Assembly: GCA_016789785.1 (NCBI GenBank)
Contig: JAEUQE010000098.1
Coordinates: 1-29,271, forward strand
DNA from: Bryobacterales bacterium
GTDB taxonomy: Bacteria; Acidobacteriota; Terriglobia; Bryobacterales; Bryobacteraceae
Length of the DNA stretch: 29,271 nt
Reading direction: 5' to 3'
The number at the start of each line of letters is the position of its first letter. The stretch's first letter is position 1. Made by a program: the position numbers and the translations under genes. This document shows positions 1-7,512 of this stretch, piece by piece. The notes below the pieces were generated by a model, which was not told the origin of the DNA, did not search any database, and saw only the letters and a program-made list of their open reading frames with translations.

Positions 1-385
1 GCGGTATCAAGCGCTGCCTTTGTTGCAGAAGCAGGCCGTCGACTTCCTGATGCCCGACATCACCCGCTGTGGCGGCATCAGCGAGATGCGCAAGATCGCA
101 ACCATGGCCGAGGCGTTCAATCTCACCATCGCACCGCACAATCCGAACGGGCCTGTCTCGACGATCGCTTCCGCGCACGTCATGGCTTCGATTCCGAACT
201 TCTTTCTTCAGGAATTCATGGTTCAGGATGTGGAGTGGCGTGATCGCGTGCTCAACCGTCCGTTGCCCGTGCGACAGGGAGCGTTCCATCTCGACGAGTC
301 GCCCGGGCTCGGCTTTGACTTCGATGACGAAGAACTGAGCCGCCATCCAGGTGTGATCGAGAAGCGCGAAGGCTTCTACATATGA
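1..385 (+). CDS. Enolase-superfamily (mandelate racemase/muconate lactonizing-type) dehydratase, C-terminal part
   Basis: This is the 3' end of a gene that begins before the window; the frame is open from base 2 and ends at TGA 383-385. The roughly 127 visible residues match the C-terminal barrel of the mandelate racemase/muconate lactonizing group. They show an Asp in 'PDITRCGG', a His in 'IAPHNPNGPVS' and a Glu in 'FLQEFM', spaced as the late active-site residues of sugar-acid dehydratases such as galactonate dehydratase. The family abstracts a proton alpha to a carboxylate, usually with Mg2+ bound by residues lying in the missing part. The stop overlaps the start of the next gene (ATGA), so the two are translationally coupled. 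With a 2-hydroxyacid dehydrogenase and an ACS-type permease downstream, a role in catabolism of an aldonic or uronic acid is likely; the exact substrate cannot be told. Confidence 0.85.
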   Translation, partial: RYQALPLLQKQAVDFLMPDITRCGGISEMRKIATMAEAFNLTIAPHNPNGPVSTIASAHVMASIPNFFLQEFMVQDVEWRDRVLNRPLPVRQGAFHLDESPGLGFDFDDEELSRHPGVIEKREGFYI

Positions 386-1332
386 AGCGCCTGCTCATTC
401 AAGAGAAACAGTGGTGGCGCTATGTCGACCAGTTCCGCCGAATGGCTGCCACGCCCTGGGAGATGCTTCCTGCAGACGCGCGCACCTTGGATTCGTTGAT
501 CTCCAGCGCCGATGCGCTCCTTGCACTCACACTTCCATCCAACGCATTGGCCAACGCCGCAAATCTGAAACTGCTCCTCTATCCCGGCGCCGGCGTGTCG
601 CACGAATCGCCGAGCGAGTTGCCGGATGGCTGCGCTCTGGTGAACTGCTTCGAACATGAGACGCCCATTGCCGAGTACGTCATGATGGCCATCCTGATGC
701 ATGCGACGGGTGTGAGGGAGAAAGCCGCTGCGTTTTCGGAAGGACGCTGGATCGGGAGTGGCCGCATTGGTGGAGAGCCGCATGCCGAGATTGAAGGACG
801 TACGCTTGGCTTGATTGGATATGGGCACATCGGCCGTGCTGTCGCACACCGCGCCGAAGCGTTTGGGATGCGCGTGCTATCGATGGGGAGCAGCCAGCCG
901 GACCGTCTTTCACGCATACTCGCAGGGAGCGATTTCATTGTGATCGCCTGTCCCTTGACATCGCGAACCCGATCTCTCATCGGGGCCGAAGAGTTTCGGC
1001 AGATGAAACCTGCGGCTTGTCTTGTGAATGTGTCGCGCGCGGAGATAGTGGAGGAGGCGCCGCTCTATGAGGCGTTGCGAACGCGGCAGATCGCTGGCGC
1101 CGTGCTCGATGTTTGGTACCAATACCCAGACGCCGAATCTCAGCCCGGAAGAGGTTCGTCGATGCCATTTCATGAACTCCCGAACGTGCTGGCGACCCCG
1201 CACATGAGCGCGTGGACGGATGGTCTGATTGAGCGCCGCATCGCGCGCATGTGCGAGTCGCTCGATCAACTGAGCCGCGGAGAGCCGCTTGATCGCGTGG
1301 TGTTGCGGGGCACATGGAGAGCCGGCGCATGA
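382..1332 (+). CDS. D-isomer-specific 2-hydroxyacid dehydrogenase
   Basis: A 316-residue cytoplasmic NAD(P)H-dependent oxidoreductase that interconverts a 2-keto acid and a D-2-hydroxy acid. The nucleotide-binding Rossmann motif is 'GLIGYGHIGRAVAHRAEAFGM' without its first residue (roughly residues 144-163). The catalytic Arg lies in 'VNVSRAEIVEE' and the catalytic His in 'ATPHMSAWTDG'. The position normally filled by the third catalytic residue, Glu in DVFxxEP of SerA-like enzymes, is Tyr here ('DVWYQYP'). Its ATG overlaps the dehydratase stop by 4 nt and its own stop overlaps the permease start by 4 nt, so it is the middle gene of a tight operon. It probably reduces or oxidises the keto acid made by the dehydratase. 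Family assignment is firm; substrate is unknown. Confidence 0.9.
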   Translation: MKRLLIQEKQWWRYVDQFRRMAATPWEMLPADARTLDSLISSADALLALTLPSNALANAANLKLLLYPGAGVSHESPSELPDGCALVNCFEHETPIAEYVMMAILMHATGVREKAAAFSEGRWIGSGRIGGEPHAEIEGRTLGLIGYGHIGRAVAHRAEAFGMRVLSMGSSQPDRLSRILAGSDFIVIACPLTSRTRSLIGAEEFRQMKPAACLVNVSRAEIVEEAPLYEALRTRQIAGAVLDVWYQYPDAESQPGRGSSMPFHELPNVLATPHMSAWTDGLIERRIARMCESLDQLSRGEPLDRVVLRGTWRAGA

Positions 1333-2576
1333 TTCCAGTTCGCCATCGAGTGGTCGGCTTTGCGCTGCTGCTGGCGGCGCTGACTTATCTGGACCGTGTC
1401 TGCATTTCGACGCTCGCGCCGTCCATCATGCGCGACCTCGGCCTCACGCAGATGCAGATGAGCTACGTGTTCAGCGCATTCACCATCGCGTATGCGGCGT
1501 TCGAGGTGCCAACCGCATGGTGGGGCGAACGTGTCGGCACGCGGCGTGTCCTGGCGCGCATTGTCGCGTGGTGGTCCACGTTTACCATCGTCACTGGTGT
1601 GGTCAGTTCGTATTCCGCGTTGCTGAGCGTGCGCTTTCTCTTCGGTGCGGGCGAGGCCGGCGCATGGCCAAACGTCGCACGCACATTCGCCAGTTGGATT
1701 CCATTGCGGGAGCGCGGCATCATCCAGGGCATCTTTTTTGCCGGGGCGCATCTTGCGGGAGGAATCACTCCCTTACTCGTGTTGTGGATGGAGCCGCGGA
1801 TGGGATGGCGGTTGGTGTTTGCGGCGTTTGGCTCCTTGGGTTTTCTCTGGGCTCTCGCCTGGTATCGCTGGTATCGTGATGATCCCGCTTCGCACCCCGC
1901 CATCACACAGAGCGAACTGCAAGTCATCGTTGCGGGAAGGCGCGTGGAAGGAAAGCACGCTGGCGGCTGGGGGTTCTGGCGGCGCGCGTTCGGAAACCGG
2001 TCGGTGTTGGCGCTCTGCATCGCCTACATCTCAAACTCCTATGGCTTCTACTTCCTGATTACGTGGCTGCCCACTTATCTGGAACAGCAGCGCGGATTCA
2101 CGAAGGGCTCGCTCGGCTTGTTCGCTGGACTCCCGCTCATGCTGAGCGTGCTTGGTGATATCTTCGGCGGTGTGACCACGGACTGGCTTACACGAAAATA
2201 CGGCTTGCGGGTTGGACGCGCGAGCATTGGAATCTGCGCATACTTCGTGTCAGGGCTGGCGATGCTCTTCGCACCCGGCGCCGAAAGTCCAGTGGTTGCG
2301 GCGCTGTTGATTGCCATTGCCGCGGCGTCGTCGATGTTTACGCTGGCCGCGAGTTGGGCGGCGTGTCTCGATATCGGGGGGGCGCATTCGGGCGTGATCA
2401 GTGCTGCGATGAACACCACCGGTCAGGTTGCGGGTGTGCTCAGCCCGATTGTGCTCACTTATCTGGTGGAGAACTTCGCCTCTTGGAGTCTGCCGCTGTA
2501 TGTGATGGCGGGTCTATATCTCTTGAGTTCCGCGGCCTGGTGGTTCATCGATCCGCGGCGCCCCCTCTTCGACTGA
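1329..2576 (+). CDS. MFS transporter, anion:cation symporter (ACS, hexuronate/glucarate-like) family
   Basis: A 415-residue inner-membrane permease with about 12 hydrophobic segments. The N-terminal 'TYLDRVCISTLAPSIMRDLG' and the loop 'GERVGTRRVLARI' are typical of the ACS family, which imports organic anions such as hexuronates, glucarate and galactonate with H+. I chose ATG 1329 rather than the ATG at 1314: a GGAGA Shine-Dalgarno sequence at 1316-1320 is 8 nt upstream, and the start overlaps the previous stop as ATGA, the same arrangement as the preceding junction. Its position after a sugar-acid dehydratase and a hydroxyacid dehydrogenase suggests it imports their substrate. The stop codon lies inside an 18-bp tandem duplication. 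Confidence 0.9.
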   Translation: MIPVRHRVVGFALLLAALTYLDRVCISTLAPSIMRDLGLTQMQMSYVFSAFTIAYAAFEVPTAWWGERVGTRRVLARIVAWWSTFTIVTGVVSSYSALLSVRFLFGAGEAGAWPNVARTFASWIPLRERGIIQGIFFAGAHLAGGITPLLVLWMEPRMGWRLVFAAFGSLGFLWALAWYRWYRDDPASHPAITQSELQVIVAGRRVEGKHAGGWGFWRRAFGNRSVLALCIAYISNSYGFYFLITWLPTYLEQQRGFTKGSLGLFAGLPLMLSVLGDIFGGVTTDWLTRKYGLRVGRASIGICAYFVSGLAMLFAPGAESPVVAALLIAIAAASSMFTLAASWAACLDIGGAHSGVISAAMNTTGQVAGVLSPIVLTYLVENFASWSLPLYVMAGLYLLSSAAWWFIDPRRPLFD

Positions 2577-2601
2577 GTTGGGGTCTTCGAGCGAGTTGGA
2601 A
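2566..2601 (+). repeat. 18-bp tandem duplication spanning the permease stop codon
   Basis: Two adjacent 18-nt units (2566-2583 and 2584-2601) share TCTTCGA and GAGTTGG and match at 14 of their first 16 positions. The first copy contains the TGA stop (2574-2576) of the MFS gene. A TTGGAA/TTCCAA inverted repeat (2596-2601, 2614-2619) begins in the second copy. It is probably a replication-slippage product. Confidence 0.6.
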
Positions 2602-2635
2602 CGCGGCTTGCTATTCCAATCGGCGGAGGTTCGCC

Positions 2636-3106
2636 ATGATCGTTCCAAGGCTACAGGAATTTCTCGATCAGCACCAAGCCATCTATACCCACACTACACA
2701 CAGGCTTGCGTACACGGCGCGCGATACAGCGGACGCCGATCACACCCCCGTGCACGGCCTGGCGAAGACGGTGTTGTTTGTCGGCGACGGTGTTTATGCG
2801 ATGGCCGTTCTTCCGGCTGATATGCACATTGACACTGAGCGGTTGCGGCATGTGCTTGGATTGAATAGCGTTCGGCTTGCGGGCGAGGAAGAACTCGCGC
2901 GGTTGTTCCCGGACGCGGAACTCGGCGCCATGCCACCGTTCGGTAATCTCTACGGCGACATTCCGGTCTATTGCGATGTGTGCCTGGCCGAGCAAGAGTA
3001 TATCGCGTTCAACGCCGGTACGCACCGGGATGTGGTTCATCTGAAGTTCAAGGATTTCCGGCACTGGGTGCATCCAGCAATTGTGTCGTTCGCGCGTCCC
3101 TCATAA
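2636..3106 (+). CDS. YbaK/EbsC-family aminoacyl-tRNA deacylase-like protein
   Basis: A 156-residue cytoplasmic protein made almost entirely of one YbaK/EbsC domain. This family hydrolyses mischarged aminoacyl-tRNAs in trans (YbaK, ProX) or forms editing domains of prolyl-tRNA synthetase. Visible family landmarks are the conserved Lys in 'HGLAKTVLFVGDG', the strand 'YAMAVLPADMHID' and 'MPPFGNLYGDIPVYCD' near residues 100-115. The start at ATG 2636 is set by a strong GGAGGT at 2625-2630, 5 nt upstream; an in-frame extension to 2354 would run through the permease gene and is rejected. It follows the permease by 59 nt and may be read through from it or have its own promoter. The gene faces the cytochrome gene across a repeat-rich spacer. 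The acylated tRNA it edits cannot be deduced. Confidence 0.85.
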   Translation: MIVPRLQEFLDQHQAIYTHTTHRLAYTARDTADADHTPVHGLAKTVLFVGDGVYAMAVLPADMHIDTERLRHVLGLNSVRLAGEEELARLFPDAELGAMPPFGNLYGDIPVYCDVCLAEQEYIAFNAGTHRDVVHLKFKDFRHWVHPAIVSFARPS

Positions 3107-3218
3107 AGGGGCAATCCGCGACGTGGGTGCCGCGTAATTCCACCCACTACGCAATTCCACCCATTGCTGGGGGGCGCCCTGCAGGCTACCGTGTCTCCGC
3201 CTGGAGAGCGCCCCTTTA
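3104..3218. repeat. Intergenic element bounded by 9-bp inverted repeats
   Basis: The spacer between two convergent genes is framed by TAAAGGGGC (3104-3112) and its exact complement GCCCCTTTA (3210-3218). The left arm includes the stop codon of the YbaK-like gene. Inside are a stem GTGGGTG/CACCCAC (3123-3129 with 3141-3147), a direct repeat AATTCCACCCA (3136-3146 and 3153-3163, period 17) and the palindrome GGGCGCCC. It could be a two-way terminator formed by long-range pairing or a small non-coding repeat of REP/MITE type. No coding sequence is seen. Confidence 0.5.
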
Positions 3219-3219
3219 C

Positions 3220-4782
3220 CTACTCGATTCGCAGACTGGCAACGGTCAGCCGGATCGGCGCCGAGTGGCGCTTGTAAAGCGACAGAAACTCACGCTCGTC
3301 TTGCGAACGGTCTGCCTGAAGCGGGCGAACGAAAGCGGGACGGATGCTCTGGTAAAGCAATTCTGCCTCCACTTGTAGTGGCCCGAGTGGAGATGGGATG
3401 CGATAGTGCACGGTGTCGGAGCCGGGGACGAAGTCCGGGTCGTCTGCCGTGCCGATCGGACGAGTGGCCTCTTCCGGTACGCCGTCCGGCAGAGGCTTCG
3501 ATGGATTGTATCCGCGCGGAAGAATGCGGTTGTCCTTGATCTCCTTGCTCGCGCGCAGCAGGACCGTTGTCGGCTGTCCGTCCTCACTTGCTGCTTCTGT
3601 TTCATAGATGGCCGTATGCGCGGGGTTGCTGATTTCGTTTTGATGCGGCGAGATTCCCGCGAGCCCACGGATCTCACCGTTCTCGTCCCATGCGCCCGAC
3701 TCAAACACCACCTTGCCGTCGCCATCACTCACCTTCAAATGCAGCCAAACGCGGCGGCTCGGAAATCCGGTAGGCAACTTGTGGCCAGCGTAGTTGGTGA
3801 TCTGAACCGCGAGCCTCAACTGATTCCCGTCGCGGACTGGCATCAAACGCAGGCCCGCCGCGGACCGCGCCATCTCCCACGTTGCCGCGATGGTACGGTC
3901 GAGCGCGGGCCCCTCGTCAGGAAACATCTCCTTCAGCATTCCGAGTACAGGGATGTTCGCTCCTGCCAGCGTGTGCAGGCCGAATGGACGGCGAGGCGAA
4001 GTGGGCGGGAAGAACATGCCCATCGGATTGTGGGCAATGTACTGCGCCACATCGTTGCCGCCGGCATTCTTGAGCCGTGGCAGGTGACAACTCTGGCAAC
4101 TCGCACCCGTATCTGCCCACGAACTGCGCAGCCATTCGAGATAAGGCGCCTGCTCGACATACTCGCCGGTGCGTTCGCCACGTACGTTCAGAGTTGGCGT
4201 GATTACGGTATGGCAGGTGGCGCAGAGTTTCGATTCCATGATATGCGGCGCCTCCCGCGGCGTGTAGCCTGCCATGTGATCCATGGGCATTGCGAAGGGG
4301 TCGGCGTGCGGGCCGTAGATGTGGCGATCCTCATTGATGGTGAAGTCGCCAGTGAAACTTGCCCGCGTGCCTAGCGCTTTCGGGCTGATCTGGTGACACA
4401 CCGTACAGGCGACGCCTTCGCGCCCGAGATCATTGAGTTCGTCCAACTTCAGAGTGGCGTTGCGGCTCCGGCGTTCGTATTGCTGCTGCGGTGCATGACA
4501 GCGCAGGCACGTGTCCTCGATCGTAGCCGCGGCGGCGGGAGTCTGCGCGATCTCGTAACGCACCTTCGCTTTCCAGTAGGGATCCCGCGAGGAATGTGCC
4601 ATCATGCTGCCGCGCCACAGTGCCGCTTGGCCCACCGGTAGAGGAGAGATTGCAGGCAGATTTACGGCATTCGCCGGACGCCGCATCGAACTGTGACAGC
4701 GAGCGCAATTCGTATAGGTATCGAAGAGCTGTGAATCCTGTGCCGGTAGGAGCGCGAGGAAAAACCAAAGCAGTGCCAACAC
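3220..4782 (-). CDS. Secreted pentaheme c-type cytochrome with C-terminal beta-rich domain
   Basis: A 520-residue exported multihaem protein. Five CXXCH haem-attachment motifs lie at about residues 26 (CARCH), 92 (CLRCH), 126 (CTVCH), 187 (CATCH) and 229 (CQSCH), in a cytochrome c554-like N-terminal half. The C-terminal half (about 270-520) has no haem site and contains 'NYAGHKLPTGFPSRRVWLHL', a motif recurring in multihaem proteins of this kind. I place the start at GTG 4782, followed directly by a hydrophobic signal segment 'ALLWFFLALLPA'. AGGAGG lies 4 nt before the GTG and 7 nt before an adjacent TTG at 4779 that is equally possible. An upstream extension to 4986 would overlap the divergent gene. 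It faces that gene across 106 nt, and both probably work in periplasmic electron transfer. The electron donor, acceptor and any catalytic activity are unknown. Confidence 0.85.
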   Translation of the reverse strand: MLALLWFFLALLPAQDSQLFDTYTNCARCHSSMRRPANAVNLPAISPLPVGQAALWRGSMMAHSSRDPYWKAKVRYEIAQTPAAAATIEDTCLRCHAPQQQYERRSRNATLKLDELNDLGREGVACTVCHQISPKALGTRASFTGDFTINEDRHIYGPHADPFAMPMDHMAGYTPREAPHIMESKLCATCHTVITPTLNVRGERTGEYVEQAPYLEWLRSSWADTGASCQSCHLPRLKNAGGNDVAQYIAHNPMGMFFPPTSPRRPFGLHTLAGANIPVLGMLKEMFPDEGPALDRTIAATWEMARSAAGLRLMPVRDGNQLRLAVQITNYAGHKLPTGFPSRRVWLHLKVSDGDGKVVFESGAWDENGEIRGLAGISPHQNEISNPAHTAIYETEAASEDGQPTTVLLRASKEIKDNRILPRGYNPSKPLPDGVPEEATRPIGTADDPDFVPGSDTVHYRIPSPLGPLQVEAELLYQSIRPAFVRPLQADRSQDEREFLSLYKRHSAPIRLTVASLRIE

Positions 4783-4851
4783 ACGGCCTCCTGTGAAACG
4801 AGATTCATTCCCAATGTGTGAGGTGACAAGTGCAGCCGGTTGGACGGGCCG

Positions 4852-4880
4852 TTGCTGATCGCCCTCCGGCACAATACAAT
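4852..4880 (+). promoter_or_regulatory. Candidate sigma-70-type promoter of the module A cytochrome gene
   Basis: TTGCTG (4852-4857) and TACAAT (4875-4880) are separated by 17 nt. The -10 element ends 8 nt before the ATG at 4889, so transcription would start at or next to the A of the start codon. No Shine-Dalgarno sequence is visible. Inferred from sequence only. Confidence 0.45.
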
Positions 4881-4888
4881 GGCCTGAC

Positions 4889-7510
4889 ATGGGGCTTGTG
4901 CTGCTCTTGATTGTCGTGCCACTCCTGTGCGCCGAGGATGGAACGGAGTTCTTCGAAACGAAGATACGCCCGATCTTCGCGGGCAATTGCTACGGCTGTC
5001 ATGCTCAGACAGCGATGGGTGGGTTGCGTCTGGATAGCCGTGAAGCAGCGATGCGAGGCGGAAGTTCCGGCGCAGTGATCGTGCCTGGCAAAGCGGCGGA
5101 AAGCGTTTTGGTGCAGGCGGTACGCCGGACGCACGCGAAGTTGAAGATGCCGCCTGCCGCCCCATTGAAGCCGGAAGAAGTCGCGTTGTTGGAGAAATGG
5201 GTGGAGCGCGGCGCGCACTATCCGGATGCGCCGTCGCCAGCCAAGGTTCCGTCGTCTTCCTTTTGGAGCTTCCAGCCCCTCGGCTCTATCGCCGCGCCGG
5301 GCGGGAAGACACCTGTCGAGGACGGGAAGACTCCCGTCGATGGGCTCCTGCAAGCGAAACGGGGGAACCTGCGGGCGAACCCCGCCGCTGACCGGTCCAC
5401 ACTCATCCGGCGCGTCACGCTCGACCTGACGGGGCTGCCCCCTACGCCGGAAGAAGTGGATGCCTTCCTCGAAGACAAGTCTCCCGATGCGTTCCGCAAA
5501 GTGGTGGACCGTTTGCTCGCATCACCGCATTTCGGCGAACGCTGGGCACGGCATTGGCTCGATCTCGCGCGCTACTCCGATGGGCTGCTTGCCGCCGGCG
5601 TCGATACGCCGCTGCCGAACGCTTACCGGTATCGCGACTGGGTCGTGAGTGCCTTCAACAAGGACATGCCGTACGACACGTTCGTGAAGGCGCAGATCGC
5701 CGCGGATCTTCTGCCTGAGAACGCGCGCGAGCCGCTGATGGGCGGGCTTGGCTTCCAGGCGATCGCCAACGATGCGAACGATCAGGTGGACGTGACCACC
5801 AAGGTGTTTCTCGGGCTCACCGTCGGCTGCGCTCAGTGTCACGACCATAAGTACGATCCGATTCCAACGCGCGACTACTACTCGATGCTCGGCATCTTCC
5901 GCAGTTCCCAGGTCCACAAGCATCCGCTGGTTTCCGATGCCGATGTACAGTCCTACGAGCGGCAGAAGAAGCTTGTGGATGAGCAGAAGGAACGGATCGA
6001 GGAGTTCCTGCAGGGCCAGCAGAAACTGCTCGTCGATGCGCTGGCAAGGCGCACCGCGGACTACGTGGTGGCTGCGTGGCTCACACTCCAGGACCGCGCG
6101 ACGGAGGCTCCGGAGAATCTCGACGCGGAGACGCTCAAGCGCTGGGTTGCGTATCTGAAGGATCGCAACAAAGAGCATCCTTACATGAACGATCTCTATG
6201 CCGCGCTTGAGGGTAAACCTTCGCTGGAGCAGGTGAGAGCCGCGGCTGCGAAGTATCAGGCGTTTGTATTGGAGCTGATCGAAGAATCGAAGGAAGTGGA
6301 TGACAAGAACTACGTCGCCTTCGGCGGGAAGAAGGGGATGAAGGATGAACGGACGCGTCAGTATACGAACATCGTGGCGCTGCCGGTTCTGAAATTCTAT
6401 CAGTGGCGCGAACTCGCTTCCGGACCTTACAACATTGATGGATTCCGCGCTCCAGCGGGCATCTACTATTACTCGACCAAGGAGATGCTGCGATGGATCA
6501 GCGGTTTCGCCAAGGAGCATCACGGCAATCTTCAGGCGGAACTGAAAGCGCTGGAGGCAAGGGTTCCGAAGCCTTATCCCTTCCTGCACACGCTGAAAGA
6601 CAAGGACAAGCCTTCCGACATCAAGATCGCGCTTCGTGGGGATCCGCGCAATCCTGGTGAGATCGCGCCGCGAGGCTTCCTGACGGCCTTGCGCGCGCAT
6701 CCTGAGCACTTCAACCAGGGCAGCGGACGGCTGCATCTTGCCAACGCGATCGCCTCGCACCCGCTGACGGCGCGCGTGATTGTGAATCGCATCTGGCAGC
6801 ATCATTTTGGAACGGGGATTGTGCGGACTCCCTCCAACTTCGGGCAGATGGGCGAGCGCCCCACGCATCCCGAATTGCTCGACTACCTGGCGCGCAAGTT
6901 GGTGGATTCCGGCTACTCGTTAAAGGCGATCCATCGAGAGATTCTGCTCTCCGATGCGTATGCCATGTCTGCTGATCCGAATCCCGAAGCGGCGAAAGCG
7001 GATCCGGACAACAAGCTGTACTGGCGTGCGAACGCGCGGCCGCGTCTGGACATGGAGGCACTTCGTGATTCCGTGCTGGCGGTGAGCGGCAAATTGGATC
7101 GCGCAGTTGGTGGCGAAGCGAAGCCGTTCGCCGATTCGAACCACCGCCGATCGCTGTATCTGACGGTGAGCCGCACGCGCCTTGACGCAACCATGTCGCT
7201 GTTTGACTTTCCCGATCCGAACACCACCACCGAAGAGCGTCCCACCACGCTGGGCCCCTTGCAAGGACTGTTCTTCCTGAACAGCCAGTTCATTCGAGAG
7301 CAGTCGCAGGCTTTGGAAGCGCGGCTCAGCCGGGAATGCGGCAGCGATGCGAAGAAGCGTATGGAACGTGCCTACCGGCTGTTGTACGCGCGGCCGCCGG
7401 ACGCGCAGGAAATCGAACTTGGCATAGAATATCTGAACAAGGGTTCCGGCGATTGGCCGCGCTATCTTCAAGTGTTGCTGGGTTCAGGCGAATTCACATC
7501 GGTGAGGTAA
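4889..7510 (+). CDS. PSCyt1-DUF1549-DUF1553 secreted cytochrome (module A)
   Basis: An 873-residue exported protein with the order typical of the planctomycete-type family. It has a short signal segment (residues 1-15), a PSCyt1 cytochrome domain with C34-Y-G-C-H, a DUF1549/PSCyt2 domain from about residue 155 ('LIRRVTLDLTGLPPTPEEVD') and a second haem motif CAQCH near residue 314 ('CHDHKYDPIPTRDYY'). A charged, coiled-coil-prone stretch lies at about 355-395. DUF1553/PSD1 runs from about residue 610 ('ASHPLTARVIVNRIWQHHFG') to the C-terminus. The function of the family is not established; a redox or substrate-binding role at the cell surface is commonly assumed. A 7-residue tandem repeat (GKTPVED, GKTPVDG) sits in the linker near residues 139-152. 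The DUF1501 gene starts 2 nt after the stop, so the two are co-transcribed. No Shine-Dalgarno sequence is seen; the start is probably leaderless. Confidence 0.9.
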   Translation: MGLVLLLIVVPLLCAEDGTEFFETKIRPIFAGNCYGCHAQTAMGGLRLDSREAAMRGGSSGAVIVPGKAAESVLVQAVRRTHAKLKMPPAAPLKPEEVALLEKWVERGAHYPDAPSPAKVPSSSFWSFQPLGSIAAPGGKTPVEDGKTPVDGLLQAKRGNLRANPAADRSTLIRRVTLDLTGLPPTPEEVDAFLEDKSPDAFRKVVDRLLASPHFGERWARHWLDLARYSDGLLAAGVDTPLPNAYRYRDWVVSAFNKDMPYDTFVKAQIAADLLPENAREPLMGGLGFQAIANDANDQVDVTTKVFLGLTVGCAQCHDHKYDPIPTRDYYSMLGIFRSSQVHKHPLVSDADVQSYERQKKLVDEQKERIEEFLQGQQKLLVDALARRTADYVVAAWLTLQDRATEAPENLDAETLKRWVAYLKDRNKEHPYMNDLYAALEGKPSLEQVRAAAAKYQAFVLELIEESKEVDDKNYVAFGGKKGMKDERTRQYTNIVALPVLKFYQWRELASGPYNIDGFRAPAGIYYYSTKEMLRWISGFAKEHHGNLQAELKALEARVPKPYPFLHTLKDKDKPSDIKIALRGDPRNPGEIAPRGFLTALRAHPEHFNQGSGRLHLANAIASHPLTARVIVNRIWQHHFGTGIVRTPSNFGQMGERPTHPELLDYLARKLVDSGYSLKAIHREILLSDAYAMSADPNPEAAKADPDNKLYWRANARPRLDMEALRDSVLAVSGKLDRAVGGEAKPFADSNHRRSLYLTVSRTRLDATMSLFDFPDPNTTTEERPTTLGPLQGLFFLNSQFIREQSQALEARLSRECGSDAKKRMERAYRLLYARPPDAQEIELGIEYLNKGSGDWPRYLQVLLGSGEFTSVR

Positions 7511-7512
7511 GG

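Noticed and set aside
5522..6868. A 448-codon minus-strand open frame inside the module A cytochrome gene
   Set aside because: It is the antisense of DUF1549/DUF1553 coding sequence, whose plus-strand frame has clear family motifs.
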